A DNA stretch of 64,000 nt from the NCBI GenBank assembly GCA_027186245.1, contig CP114483.1:4846001-4910000 (forward strand), read 5' to 3'. This DNA comes from Coriaria nepalensis (Eukaryota; Streptophyta; Magnoliopsida; Cucurbitales; Coriariaceae). Under the pieces are notes generated by a model. The model was not told the origin of the DNA. It searched no databases and saw only the letters and a program-made list of their open reading frames with translations. Shown here in pieces: positions 12,213 through 23,039 of the stretch. Made by a program: the position numbers and the translations under genes. Each line of letters starts with the position of its first letter. The first letter of the stretch is position 1.

Positions 12213-12599
12213 TAAAACCCTCTCCTCTCTCTCTCTCTCTCTGCAATTCCAAATTTTCTGAATCTCTCTATCACAAATCGGAAGCTAATAAATACAACAG
12301 AGGATTCTAGATACGATCTAGAGAGAGAATGAATTGAAGAGTTCGGGGGAAAACAAGAAGGTTATGGATCCGATTCTGACCCGTGAATTCTGAATGTTCG
12401 TGGAAATGAGGGGGTTTTAATGTAATTTCATTAATTATATGGGGTTTTTTTCTCAAGATAAATAAACTTATTGACAAAAAAAAGTCAATTTTAGTCCAAG
12501 TACTGATCCTTGCTTTGATACCTACCCATCCATTAACACTCACTTCGGTCACTTACATTCAACAACCACGCTCATCCAGAAAAAAAAGGAAAAAAAAAA
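12213..12599. promoter_or_regulatory. Shared upstream region of a divergent gene pair
   Basis: Only 387 bases separate the p24 start codon (minus) from the start at 12600 (plus), so both 5' UTRs and promoters must lie here. A CT-repeat stretch (about 12218-12242) lies next to the p24 start, on the leader side. No clear TATA box was found. The regulatory role is inferred from position. Confidence 0.45.
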
Positions 12600-13043
12600 A
12601 TGGAATCTCTTCTCGCCCAATTTTCAATTCTTTCAAATCAAGCCCTAGAAAACAAGAATTTCAGTCCATCCACCATCGACGAGGATCTAATGAACCTGTT
12701 CGAGATCGAAGCCTACAATTCATGGGCGGCCGCGGAGCTCGAGCTCCAGAAAGAAGTTCAGGAAGCAGAGACCGCCATGGATGAAACCGAAGATCACCTC
12801 GAATCGGTCATGGAAGCCGCCATGGACGAGTTCAGAAGATTCGAGGAAGAGTTCGACCGGATGGCGGAGGCAGAGCTGAGCGGACTGGTGGCGAGGGCGG
12901 AGCGCGCGAGAAAGATGGGAGGTCGGATGGAGAGAGCCGCCGCCGTTGCGGCTAAGAAGTATGTTGAAGCTTCGGTGAATTCCGCCATGGCTTCCATGAG
13001 ATCATCTTGCAAGAAGATTTCGTCCAGAAAAGTTCATCCTTGA
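12600..13043 (+). CDS. Small acidic coiled-coil protein, MEE9-like
   Basis: Single exon of 147 aa starting at the first ATG after an A-rich leader. The protein is mostly charged helix. An N-terminal segment (MESLLAQFSILSNQALE) is followed by a long heptad-like region rich in Glu, Arg and Ala (about residues 45-115), then an Ala-rich stretch (AAAVAAKKYVEASVNSAMAS) and a basic C-terminus. There is no signal peptide, membrane segment or catalytic motif. The overall sequence resembles, from memory, the plant family annotated 'maternal effect embryo arrest 9'. That label comes from a mutant collection and gives no biochemical role. GC content is higher than its surroundings, as expected for coding sequence. 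Identity as a real gene is firm; the family name is moderate. Confidence 0.8.
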   Translation: MESLLAQFSILSNQALENKNFSPSTIDEDLMNLFEIEAYNSWAAAELELQKEVQEAETAMDETEDHLESVMEAAMDEFRRFEEEFDRMAEAELSGLVARAERARKMGGRMERAAAVAAKKYVEASVNSAMASMRSSCKKISSRKVHP

Positions 13044-13264
13044 ATTGGAGTGTAATATATATTTATATATCATAATGTTGATAGAATTGAATAAAAGAGT
13101 ATTTTGTTACATTGCAATTACTACAATATTAATTTAAGTTTTAAGTTACAAGGAACACATCCTTATTCTATTCAAATTTCCTACAAAAAATTGGTGTCAG
13201 TTGCTAAACTAAAATAATAATAATAAAAATCATATGAAAGTATGAAGGAAAGTAATGAAAATCA
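13044..13264. other. 3' UTR and spacer
   Basis: AT-rich sequence after the stop at 13043, with the polyadenylation-like string AATAAA at about 13090. Confidence 0.4.
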
Positions 13265-15975
13265 AATCATCTCATTGATTCGGGTCGGTTCGTTCTTGCT
13301 CGATTATCCGAATTGAAGCTTCCAAGTGGAGGGAAATCATCATCTTCACCTAAAAAGGATTCATCATTATGACTCTTCTACACTGCATCGTATCTCGGTG
13401 GAGAGATCATCAGATTATTCCTTTCATGTTTTTGGACCCAAGACTCGACTGATAGAGTAGACGAGTGGTTTGATCCCTTGTAGTTCCCGATCGGGAGAAA
13501 ACCCGTCCGGTATCTTGGTAGGATCCATCTTTCTGAATGTAATAGAAATCATTTTCGCCGGAACAGCAGGGATACAGTGTTTAACAACATCAGCTCCATT
13601 GCCATTCAAAATAAGCACTGACCTGCATGAGTAAACAAATTGTTAAGTAAATAACACAGAAAAAAAAAAAGAAGAAGCAAAGTCGGATCATAATGAATTA
13701 CTCACCCTAGAGGCAGGCAGAGGCATGGAAAATGGGCCGGAAAATTCTCCGGGCCCTTTAACCTTCAACCTCGAACCGAAGAGTATATTGCACTCGGTCA
13801 AAAATGAGACAGTGCAAAAGGGTCTTAAGAAATCATGGTGATCAATGCGAGAAGGAATACAATCTCCTTCTTCGTAAATTTTCACTATGCAACTGTCAGG
13901 AACACGTGTCGGAGACAGAACGTGGCACCTTACCATCCTCTCGATCATCTTCTTTAACAATGGAGGGATCGGATCCACTTCCTCGGCCCTGATTATATCC
14001 GGAGGATTCCTATCTATATCTAAATAGAAAATTAAGAAAGTATTAACGTGAAAATCCATCCACAATGAAAGCTCCAAATTGACAGTGTATTTTAGGATCA
14101 GCTCACCTGCACCAATTAATAAAGAGTGGTTAGGATTATGGTCGATCGACCTCCTTCTAATGCTTGAGTTAGTATTGAGAATATAAATATTTTGTATAGA
14201 GAATTTAAGTGTTTGAATAAAATTTTTCTACTTTCTAAGTATCTTTTAGTTTTTATATTTTGGATAAAGATATGAAATCTTAGATATCTTTATATATATT
14301 GTACTTTAATTATTTAACGTTCTGATCATTTTCTGTTCCATAATCGATGTCAAAGCCACCATACTATGACATAACAGAGATATACTCCTAATTAAAGTAT
14401 TAAAATCAAACTTTACAACCATTCTTTTCCTCTTCAACATCTTCTACTAGATATACTTCAGCTTAAAGGTAAGTAGGTAAATATTCTGCTCAGCCTTAGC
14501 CTCGCTTGGTCTTTTCTTATCTTTCTTGATCACCACGGCACATGTTGATGATGATATCCTTAGCGCCTTAGCCTTAATTACCATTGTACCACATTGATGA
14601 GCCAAAGCAACTTATACTGAGGTTGACCACACCTCTCAGGTCAGCTCCTACTCTTCCTGAAGTCATTGATCGAGGGTGACCGAAATTATGGTCCAACATA
14701 AAGTAAATATAAGAATAGTGTTGATGCTAGAATCCAATCTAGGTAGCAATAATATGCTTCTCGGTTAGGATTTTGCTTCTGCACATGAAAAGGAAAGGTA
14801 AGTCGGGGCTGTGTCCGACATATCTCATTCGATATTTAAGTTAGCTTTCAGAGAAAAGTTATTTCTTTTAAGAAAATAAAAAATTTCTAAGTTATGAATA
14901 GTACCTTTAACCTATTTAAGATTTTGATATTTATACTACCTGATAAAGAACAATACCAATTATATCTTTATACATGGCATGATCCAAATGGCTCACACTA
15001 GTAGTAGCTCAGTACTCTTGCTATTCTCTTAATTGTACCCTAACACAATTAAAGATTTGCTCCTCACTACCTATGTCAGGGGATCCTTATCTTTTGACCT
15101 CTAATACTTTTCTTATGTAACACAATAGCTCAACTACATTGGTCGGCCTACCATTCGACTAGATCCCTTAAACAAACTTTTGCGACAAGAGTGTCCGACT
15201 AGGTTCGACAGAATAGCACCAAGCTTTTGATCATCCATTACGTGTATGGGTCTTACCTTATCCGAGCACTAGTGATCAATTCAGTTTAATAGTTTTAGTT
15301 TCTTTTTTGGCTCAGGCCGAACAATGCATGAAATGTCCCAACAAATAGTATAAACGCTTGATACATAAAAGGTGAGAAAATTTAGAAAAAGTCGACAATT
15401 ACCATTGCATAATTATAACAACAACCAAATTGCGTCGTGACTCGTCCTTTTCCTCGCATCCATTTTCTCGGCTCTGAATATGTCCATTCTGAAACATTCA
15501 AATCAATAAGAAGATTACATTAGCTTAAAGAACTAACATTCAAAGCATGCATCCAATATATGTATGTACTTTATATGTATACCTCTGAATCGAGCGTTTT
15601 GCCCCCATTCGTTGTCACTTGTAGATACAATCAACAATCAACAATGTTGTCTTGTTCTTCGGAATTGAAAACCCCAGTATGACGCTCGAGCCCTTGAAGG
15701 ATATTAATAATTTGCCATCCACCTTCTCCATAAATCGAAAATCCTTTTTCCTTCCGACGACTAGTGAGAATTAGACTTGTTCCTTCTTCTCCTCCAAAGA
15801 GACATCATCATTCAAGGAAGCATACCTGCTAATTCCATCGTTCAATGAGATATCATTGGGCTTCGAGTGTATGAAGTCCTGCTTTTGGGACTTAGATGGC
15901 GACGATGATGTTAATGATTGTGTGGGCGCAGGTTAGTTCAATGACGGATCTAAACTCAGACCCGGATAAAGATAA
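13265..15975 (-). pseudogene. ALKBH9/10-type RNA demethylase, broken copy A
   Basis: Minus-strand exons follow the plant ALKBH9/ALKBH10 family (Fe(II)/2-oxoglutarate dioxygenases that remove m6A from RNA). Exons in gene order are: N-terminal, about 15960-15592 (EEKKEQV, RKKDFRFMEKV); about 15490-15403 (EPRKWM, QFGCCYNYA); 14021-13707 (PPLLKKMIERMVR, PDSCIVKIYEEGDCIP, DFLRPFCTVSFLTECNILFG, GPGEFSGPFSMPLP); and 13620-13330 (LILNGNGADVVKHCIPAVP, ISITFRKMD). The expected iron-binding HxD motif reads RID here, from a single CAC-to-CGC change. A stop follows EEKKEQV, a 4-base duplication (gcag) lies at the end of the 13707 exon, and the C-terminal tail is broken near 13424 and again near 13383. Copy B at 16990-18316 is its tandem duplicate. 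An insertion of about 1.3 kb enlarges one intron. Confidence 0.85.
14056..15345. mobile_element. Insertion in the intron of copy A, possibly a solo LTR
   Basis: The matching intron of copy B (17766-17863) is about 100 bases, while in copy A the two exons are about 1.4 kb apart. Homology to copy B resumes at 'aatagtataaac' (about 15346). On the minus strand the extra DNA begins TGTTGGGACATTTCATG, a start typical of plant LTRs, and ends near ...CACTGTCAA by 14081. No open frame was found in it. A target duplication could not be confirmed, so the solo-LTR label is an inference. Confidence 0.4.
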
Positions 15976-15983
15976 GTTTGAGG

Positions 15984-16556
15984 TAGATGTGTCAAAATGA
16001 GCCGTGTTTTTTTGGCCCGGCCCGTAGCATGGGAAAAAGGATTTTTAAATTTTCCCCCCGCCCGAATTTTTTCTATAAATATTCACTCTTTCATTCTAAT
16101 TTTTCCTTACATTTTCTCACACATTCTCTCTCTCTCAATCTCTTATATAATCTTCTAATAGTCTAATTTATAATTAATCTTCATTCTTCTATAATCCCTA
16201 ATTTCTTATTATTAATCTCAATCTCTTATCATTATTCATTGTTATCTCTCTTATCCTTATTCCTTAATTTCAAATAATCTCTCTTACTTTAATAATAATT
16301 TATTATGAATATTTTATTTAAAAAGGGTTAGGCCGGGCCCATTTTAAGTCCGGATGAGCTCGGGATAAATTTAAAGGGCTTTTCGGGCCGGACCAATTTT
16401 AGGTCCGGTCGAACCCGACCTATTTTAAACCCGGATGAGCTAGGGATAAACCCAAATGACTTTCCGAACCGAATCCAGACATACATTTTCAAAACGGGCC
16501 AAACCTAGCTCGGCCCATTTTTTTTCCGGGCCGGGCGGCCCGTTTTGACACCTGTA
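15984..16556. mobile_element. hAT MITE with perfect 8-bp target duplication
   Basis: Terminal inverted repeats: left TAGATGTGTCAAAATGAGCC, right (reverse complement) TACAGGTGTCAAAACGGGCC. The 8 bases GTTTGAGG occur directly outside both ends (15976-15983 and 16557-16564), the duplication size of hAT transposons. The 573-bp element has GGCCCGGCC-rich ends and an AT-rich core without coding sequence. It sits between the two ALKBH pseudogene copies. Confidence 0.9.
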
Positions 16557-16564
16557 GTTTGAGG

Positions 16565-16989
16565 TATTTATTTCTAACATTTCTTCTGTATTAGACATTG
16601 ATTCTGCATAAAAAAAGGAAGATTTTGAAGTGAATGTTTCTTCATATAATTAATGATCTAAATAATACAGAGAGAATTACTTTTAAATTCTGCTACAACT
16701 CAGAATTATACAAGTACAGTACTTGTGTTTCTATATCACAACCCACAAGCAAATGATATTGAATAGGAAAAAGATAGATTTTTTTTTATTTTTTTTTTAA
16801 TAAAAGAACAAATTGGTACATTGAAATGAGTAGAAAAATTAAGTATAAGTCCTAACTTTTGGAAATCAAACGAAAAACCCTCTATACATTCCTTTTACAT
16901 CAATGTATTTGAAAACAAATTGAAACGATAAAATAACTCATTACAAATTTCCTACAAAAATAAACCCAAAAAAATTTTAAAGATGTACG
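16565..16989. other. Intergenic spacer, AT-rich
   Basis: Between the MITE and the 3' end of ALKBH copy B. No gene was seen. Confidence 0.4.
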
Positions 16990-18316
16990 AGGGTATGATT
17001 TATCTATCTCCTTGATCCGGCTCGCCTGATTGGTCGAATTGAAACAACAAGTGGAGAGAAATCATCTATTATTGCCTAGAAAGGAATCATCAATACGCCT
17101 CTTCTTCACTGCATCGTATCTCGGTGGAGAGACCATCATATTATCCCTTCCATGTTTCCGGACCCAAGCCTCGCCGGATCGACCGGACTTTGCTAGGGGT
17201 GGAGATTAGACAAGGGTTTTGATCCCTTGTAGGTCCTGCTCGGGAAAAAACCTGTCCGGTATCTTGGTAGGATCTATCTTTCTGAATGTAATAGAAATCC
17301 TTTTGGCCGGAACAGCAGGAATACAGTGTTTAGCAGCATCAGCTCCATTGCAATTCAAAATAAGCACTGACCTACATTAGTAAAAGAAATTGTTAAAAGT
17401 AAATAACACCCAACAAAATAAGAAGAAAGAAGCAAAGTCGGATTGTATTGAATTACTCACCCTAGAGGCAGAGGCATGGAAAATGGACCGGAAAATTCTC
17501 CGGGCCCAGCGACCTTCGAGATCGAACCAAACAGTATATTGCACTCGTAAAAAATGAGACAGTGCAAAAGGGTCTTAAGAAATCATGGTGATCAATGTGA
17601 AGAGGAATACAATCTCCTTCTTCCTATATATTCACTATGCAACTATCCGGGATACATGTCGGAGGCAGCACGTGCCACCTTACCATCCTCTTAATCATCT
17701 TCTTTAACAAAGGTGGGATCGGCTCCTCGGCCCTGATTATACCCGGAGGATTCCCATCTTTATCCTATACAGAAAAATTAAGAAAGAGATGGTAAATATA
17801 TGAATAGTATAAACACGCAATTCAGAAAAGGTGAGAAAAATTAGAAAGGGTGGACAATTACCGTCGCATAATTATAACAACAACCAAATTGTATCGTTAG
17901 ATGTCCTTTTCCTCGTATCCATTTTCTAGGCTCGGAACATGTCCGTTCTGAAATGTTTATATCGACAAGAAAATCATATTAGCATAAAAAAACTAAACAC
18001 TCAAAACATGTATATATATATATATATATACAAATAGTGTGAGAATTTTAGATGTATGCCTCTGAGTCTACCGTTTTGCCCCATTCGTTGTAACTTGTAG
18101 AGTTAATCCACTATGTTGTCCTGTTATTCGGAATTGAAAACCCCAGCACGAAGCTCGAGCCCCTTAAGAACATTAACGGTCTTACCATACACGTTCTCCA
18201 TGAATCGAAAATCCTTTTTCCGACCGACTTGTGAGAATCGGATTTGTTCCTTCTTCTCCTCTGAAGAAACATCATCATACGAGGAAGAAAGCCCGCCAAT
18301 TCCGTCGTTCAATGAG
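16990..18316 (-). pseudogene. ALKBH9/10-type RNA demethylase, broken copy B
   Basis: Same exon order as copy A: about 18316-18060 (NDGIG, SSEEKKEQIRFSQVGRKKDF), 17950-17863 (EPRKWIRGKGH, QFGCCYNYATV), 17766-17463 (PPLLKKMIKRMVRWHVLPPTC, GDCIPLHIDHHDFLRPFC, GPGEFSGPFSMPLPLG) and 17372-17045 (AKHCIPAVP, VSPPRYDAVKKRRIDDSFLG). Here the iron-binding HID motif is intact and the C-terminal tail is better preserved than in copy A. However, the Tyr codon in NIYEEGDC is a TAG stop (about 17627), and a base is lost just after TVSF (about 17550), shifting the frame. The coding similarity ends abruptly at about 18316, short of the N-terminal end kept by copy A. An intact parent gene should exist elsewhere in the genome. 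Confidence 0.85.
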
Positions 18317-19496
18317 ATAAATATTACTATTTATCCCATAAATTGATTTATTTACTATTTTATCCCTAAATTATTTTATTTTTTATTTTTACTCCAATAT
18401 TCATGGATGGAAGTCAAGCTCAAGCTCAATTTCCATCCATGAAGGTGGAGCTTCGAAAATAATAATTAAAAATTAGTTGACTTTTGATTTTAATATTGAT
18501 TAACTGATTTCAAAATTATTCGTAATTTAAGATAAATTTAAAAAAAAATCACTTATAATTTATAAAATTACAAATAAATATTATAATATTAGATAAATAT
18601 ATATCTAATTTGCTCTTCCTTTATTATAAAAAAGAACATTATATTAAGGAAGAGAGATGTATAGAATATGATGTATATAAAACGTACGTATGATTAACTA
18701 CAAATAGATTCGATATAACAACCTTAATCAACTAACAAATGAACGTTAAGAGTCCTCCATGTTTATATGTCTTGTATCCTCTTCCAAGCTGATACTTACC
18801 ATCTCCTCATTAAACAGGTATAAGCTTAAGATGATAAACATAAGAAATCGAATCACGTATCTAGTAGGCACAATCAACAACATTCCGATGTCAGATTTCA
18901 TACAAAAATTTAAGAATAGAAATATACTCATGCTACTTTTTAAGCCGGAAATGGTTTTGGTAAGAAGATTATATTAGTAAATAATATTCAGTACAATTTG
19001 ATTCAATGTATTTTGATAAAAATTACGTTTAAAATCTTATCTTAAGAGAAAATAATAGTTCTAAATAATTAGACATTAATATCAATCGACTTAAAATATC
19101 ATATCAGTAAATTTAATGATTATAGATCATCAAGATTAATTATTTTATATTATAATAAGATTTTGATTATAAATTATATTAAATTGTATTAAATTATATT
19201 GTTATATTACATATTTTCTTTTGTAACGATATATATGGGTAAGTGATTGAAAGAGGAAATTAGAATCTAAGATTTTGAGAGCTTCTAAGAAAGTATATTA
19301 TGGTTAAATTTTCTTAACCTATACTCAAATTTTGTTGATCCAAACTAAGTAATTATCAAGATTATATAGTCTAAATAGGTGTTGAACCAAAACTAGATTC
19401 AAAATCATGATTCAAATGATCCTATATTGTCTTACCAAAGTTTAAAAACATTACCCATGATAAACGTTAATGTCATTACTTTTAAATTTTCTTTAG
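18317..19496. other. Intergenic, AT-rich
   Basis: No gene recognised. Short opposing open frames at 18746-18977 have no recognisable family. Confidence 0.4.
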
Positions 19497-20239
19497 TCAA
19501 CGAATCCAATCTGAAATTATGTTGAAAGGCCAAAAAAACCATAGCACCCAACTCCACCAATTAAGCCTACTCCCAACATCCTCTTCGTGAACGTTCTCAC
19601 CATCTCCGGCAGCAACTTCCTCCACTTCACGGCGACAGACGGGGCAAGTATTATTGCAGCACAACCAAGGCAAGATACAATCTGCATGATAAAAATGCTC
19701 CAGGGCAATTCTCTCACTTCTCCTCCAACCTCAAACTCTTCCTTACAAATTGAGCAATTCAAGTCCTTGGTCAAATGCTCTTGCGTAATCTTGACAACTG
19801 GCAAAGCCGACTTGAACCGCCCACCATAACTACTGGGCAGGAAGCCCGGTCTTGCCGGTCGATATCGGGAATTGAATTGGAGAGTTATCCAAGAGGGTGA
19901 GGTTGAGCTGTTTTCAGTTTCCGAAACCCATCGGATTGTGGTACTATGAAGTGTAGTAGGATGTTGGTCATTTCGAGCAAATGGGTCAAGAATGAGAGCT
20001 AATGCGTGCAATAAGCTTGAAGAAACTCTTGGCCTTGTAGAATGGAGTTGGAGGCTTAAAGGGTTTAAGCAATAAGGACATGGATTTTCATGTGGGTTTG
20101 AAAATGGCAAGGGCAACCTTATCGTACGTAGGCAAATTTGGCACCAAAAATATTGGAAGGTTCTTCTTCTTTGAACATTGTTTATGAAGATACGAGGATG
20201 TTGGGGTCGTGACATTATTATTATTATGTTACAATACAA
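19497..20239 (-). pseudogene. RING-H2 E3 ligase-like gene with a frameshift in the RING
   Basis: Intronless minus-strand frame resembling plant RING-H2 ubiquitin ligases that carry an N-terminal zinc ribbon (FWCQIC...NPCPYC, about residues 31-57) and a C-terminal RING (RHC1A/RDUF-like layout). The RING starts normally (NCSICKEEFEVGGEVRELP, near residue 163). The frame then changes at 19700-19702, where the third ligand cysteine of P-C-x-H is expected: only TG of its codon remains. In the next frame all later ligands follow (HFYHADCILPW and NNTCPVCRR), with a stop at 19497. In the original frame the product ends in 60 unrelated residues (stop at 19517). A second start lies at codon 9. One missing base explains everything, so this could be a recent null allele or a sequence error; otherwise it would be an ordinary E3 ligase gene. 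Confidence 0.75.
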
Positions 20240-22240
20240 AGCAATAGAGAATGCTTGGGGTTGTCCTGTAATGATTGTGTAAAGTGTTCTTATACGAGAA
20301 AGAGAGATTTAAAGAAAAGAATGGCTTCTTGAGGGTATAGAAAGTGATTCTTTCTCCCCCTTAATCGTAAACACAAGAACTATTGCTATTGATTTCCTTC
20401 TCTAAATGTTTTTCTTAATTCTTAATTAGTTAAAAAGCAAAGAATAGTTGAGTGATATTCCTTACAAACTTGGATTTGTAGCTTTCAGATATATTTTTGT
20501 TCAAATCACACACTTATTTCCCTCAAACTACCATTTGAAAAACATCATAAATTATCACTTTTTAAAACACTTACAAATTATTCTCATGTCAGAATTTATC
20601 CTTCTCCAAACACTATTTTTGACATCAGGATAAATCCAAAATCAAGGTTTTTTTTTTTTTTTTTTTTTAGAGAGAATTTAGAAAGCTGACAAAAAAAAAA
20701 AAATTGTTTAATAGACTGTACCCACTTAAAAATTTCTTTACAAAAGTAACCCATTTTCTATTTATTTCAATTCAATCTATATAAATAAACGGAAATGCCC
20801 TAATGAACTTTGAGAAAAAACAAAAAGCAAAAAACAAGAAACAAACAAAATAAATAAATAAACCTTCATCTTCGCTTCTTCTTCCATCCTTCTTCCTTCA
20901 AGCAACCGTTATTCTAAAAAAATTTAGAAACCAAACCAAATCTCCTGCTTAATCTTCATCTTTATCCTTTCTGTTTCTTCATCTTCATCCTTTCTTCCCT
21001 TTCTTCCTCTTCATCCTTTCCGTTTCTTCATAAAAAAACCAACCTTTTCGAACCAGAACTCCCAACACCCTTCATGGCTCGCCGGAGTTCGAAGAATCAA
21101 AACCGCCCCGCCCATCATCATCGTTGGAGTCCTTCGGATCCGACAACAAGAGAAGGAAGTCAATGCCGGAACCAATGGCTGCAGAACCATACACTTCGAG
21201 CAAGGTATGAACTTCATTACTAATTTCCTGAATTTAGGGGTTTTCTTTCTTTTTTTCTTTATAAATTTCTGTAATTATGATTTTTGTGAACTGATTTTGA
21301 TTGGGTTTTTGGTGAAATTTGTAATAAAAAGTTGTTTGAACTGAACCTTCGAGCTTGATTGCTGGGTATCGAGCAATTATTGGTTTTTGATTTGGAAATT
21401 TGTGGGCTGTAATCGCCGAACTACTCGTTTGATATCAATAACGGAACTTTAATGTGACTACTTGAACTGTTGGACCTGATGTGTCCTTCCCAATGAAACA
21501 CTCTTATTTCTAGTATCGTTTAATATAATGTAGCTCTTCGGTTAGCTTGACTATCAGATGGAGGGATGATTAGACTAGGCTAAGCTTAAATATCCAGTTT
21601 CTTTTTTATTCTACTGCTTTAAGTACCTAGATAGTGATAACTGCAGAGGGCTTGTGCGTCCTTTCATGATATTTACTTAACGTATTGCAATATTGTAATA
21701 TGAAAGGCAATTATGCAATCTGTGAGTGGTCTAATTTGTATTTATGGTTCTTTTTGCTCCTATTTTTGTTTTTATCTATATACTTTCTTTTAGATTTCAT
21801 TTATATGTTTATCCTTGATATTATGGATCAGACATAGGTTCCCTAACTTCTTTGTGTAAATGATATTTTGGTTTGATATCTATTTGCATTATTAACTTGG
21901 TTTTTGTTTGCTTTACTTTAACAGTTTATTGCAGGTTTATTACTTCGACAATATTTATATTGCATTTTCTTTTATCGTTTATTCTTTCTTTTTCTACCCT
22001 CGTTTTTAAGAGGGATTCGTGAAGTAATTAATTTTGCGGGGATCAAATCGTGTTTCAATTATTTTGGGATTTTATTATATCTTGAATCTTTTATTTACAG
22101 TATTGAGTTTTTGTGTATGTTGAGGTTTTTAACGATGTTTTGTTGTTTTGATTGTTGTTTAGGTTGGGGTGGTTTATAAATTGCTTGGATTTGAATTTGG
22201 AAATTTGTGGTTTGTTTTATATTATGTTTGATGGGTCAAG
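20240..22240. other. Non-coding stretch with an exon-like scrap near 21040-21210
   Basis: The stretch begins with AT-rich sequence and a T run at 20648-20667. At 20880-21010 it is rich in CTTCTTC. At about 21040-21208 the plus strand has coding-like composition in one frame (containing SPEFEESKPPRPSSSLESF, then NKRRKSMPEPMAAEPYTSSK) and ends at a GT-type donor, AAG|GTATGA. No ATG opens this frame, and no following exon was found in the T-rich, intron-like sequence after it. It may be the start of a gene or a captured exon; I do not recognise it. Confidence 0.3.
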
Positions 22241-23039
22241 CAATCGAGTACTAAGGATAATGACTCATAAGTTTGTGTCTTAACTTCTCAATTGCTTGAG
22301 TATTGCGCAATAAGAGGTCTTGAGCAATCGAAATATTTATTATTTTTTAAAGGAGTCATCAAGTAATTAGAAAAAACAGACAGAAAGTAGCAGTCTATTT
22401 GCTTTTCCCGATTGCTCGATGACCCCTTTTCTATAGGAGTCTTCAAGCAATCGGGAAAAGAAGACAAAATGTTACTTTTTGTCTATTTTTCCCGATTGCT
22501 TGATTGTTATCAAAAAATCGTAATGATTGTTATTTATTTATTTTTCTATATTTTTTTGTTCAGTCATGTGGATGAATACATGTACTTGCTCTGAACGAGA
22601 GATGCAAAATTCTCTGACATACTTAGTCAAGGTGCTACCTTCGTTGACAATGTCTTCCCTTAATTTGTGAAATTTTGTCGGAAGTCTCAGTTTAAGAAGA
22701 TGAAGAAGTCGGAGAGATGAAGAGGGATATTTGGACCTATGATTTGTAATTATGTCTTTTTGTGTTTAGTTGTAATTATAAGCTACATTAATTTAATGTG
22801 TATAAATTTGGGACATTTAATGTATATAAAGTTGGGAGAATTTATATGAAGTTCATTATGATTTTGATCGTTGTTGATATGTTGTTTTCATGATTTTTAT
22901 AAATGATTAATGTGTTGTTAAAGCTAAGCTTTTGTCCTTTTTTTCCGATTGCTCGAGATGTTTTTGAAAGCACTCCTCAAGCAATCGGGAATGTGGCACA
23001 TTGGCTTTCTAAGTCTGTCTCCCTTTAAGCTTTTTGTCT

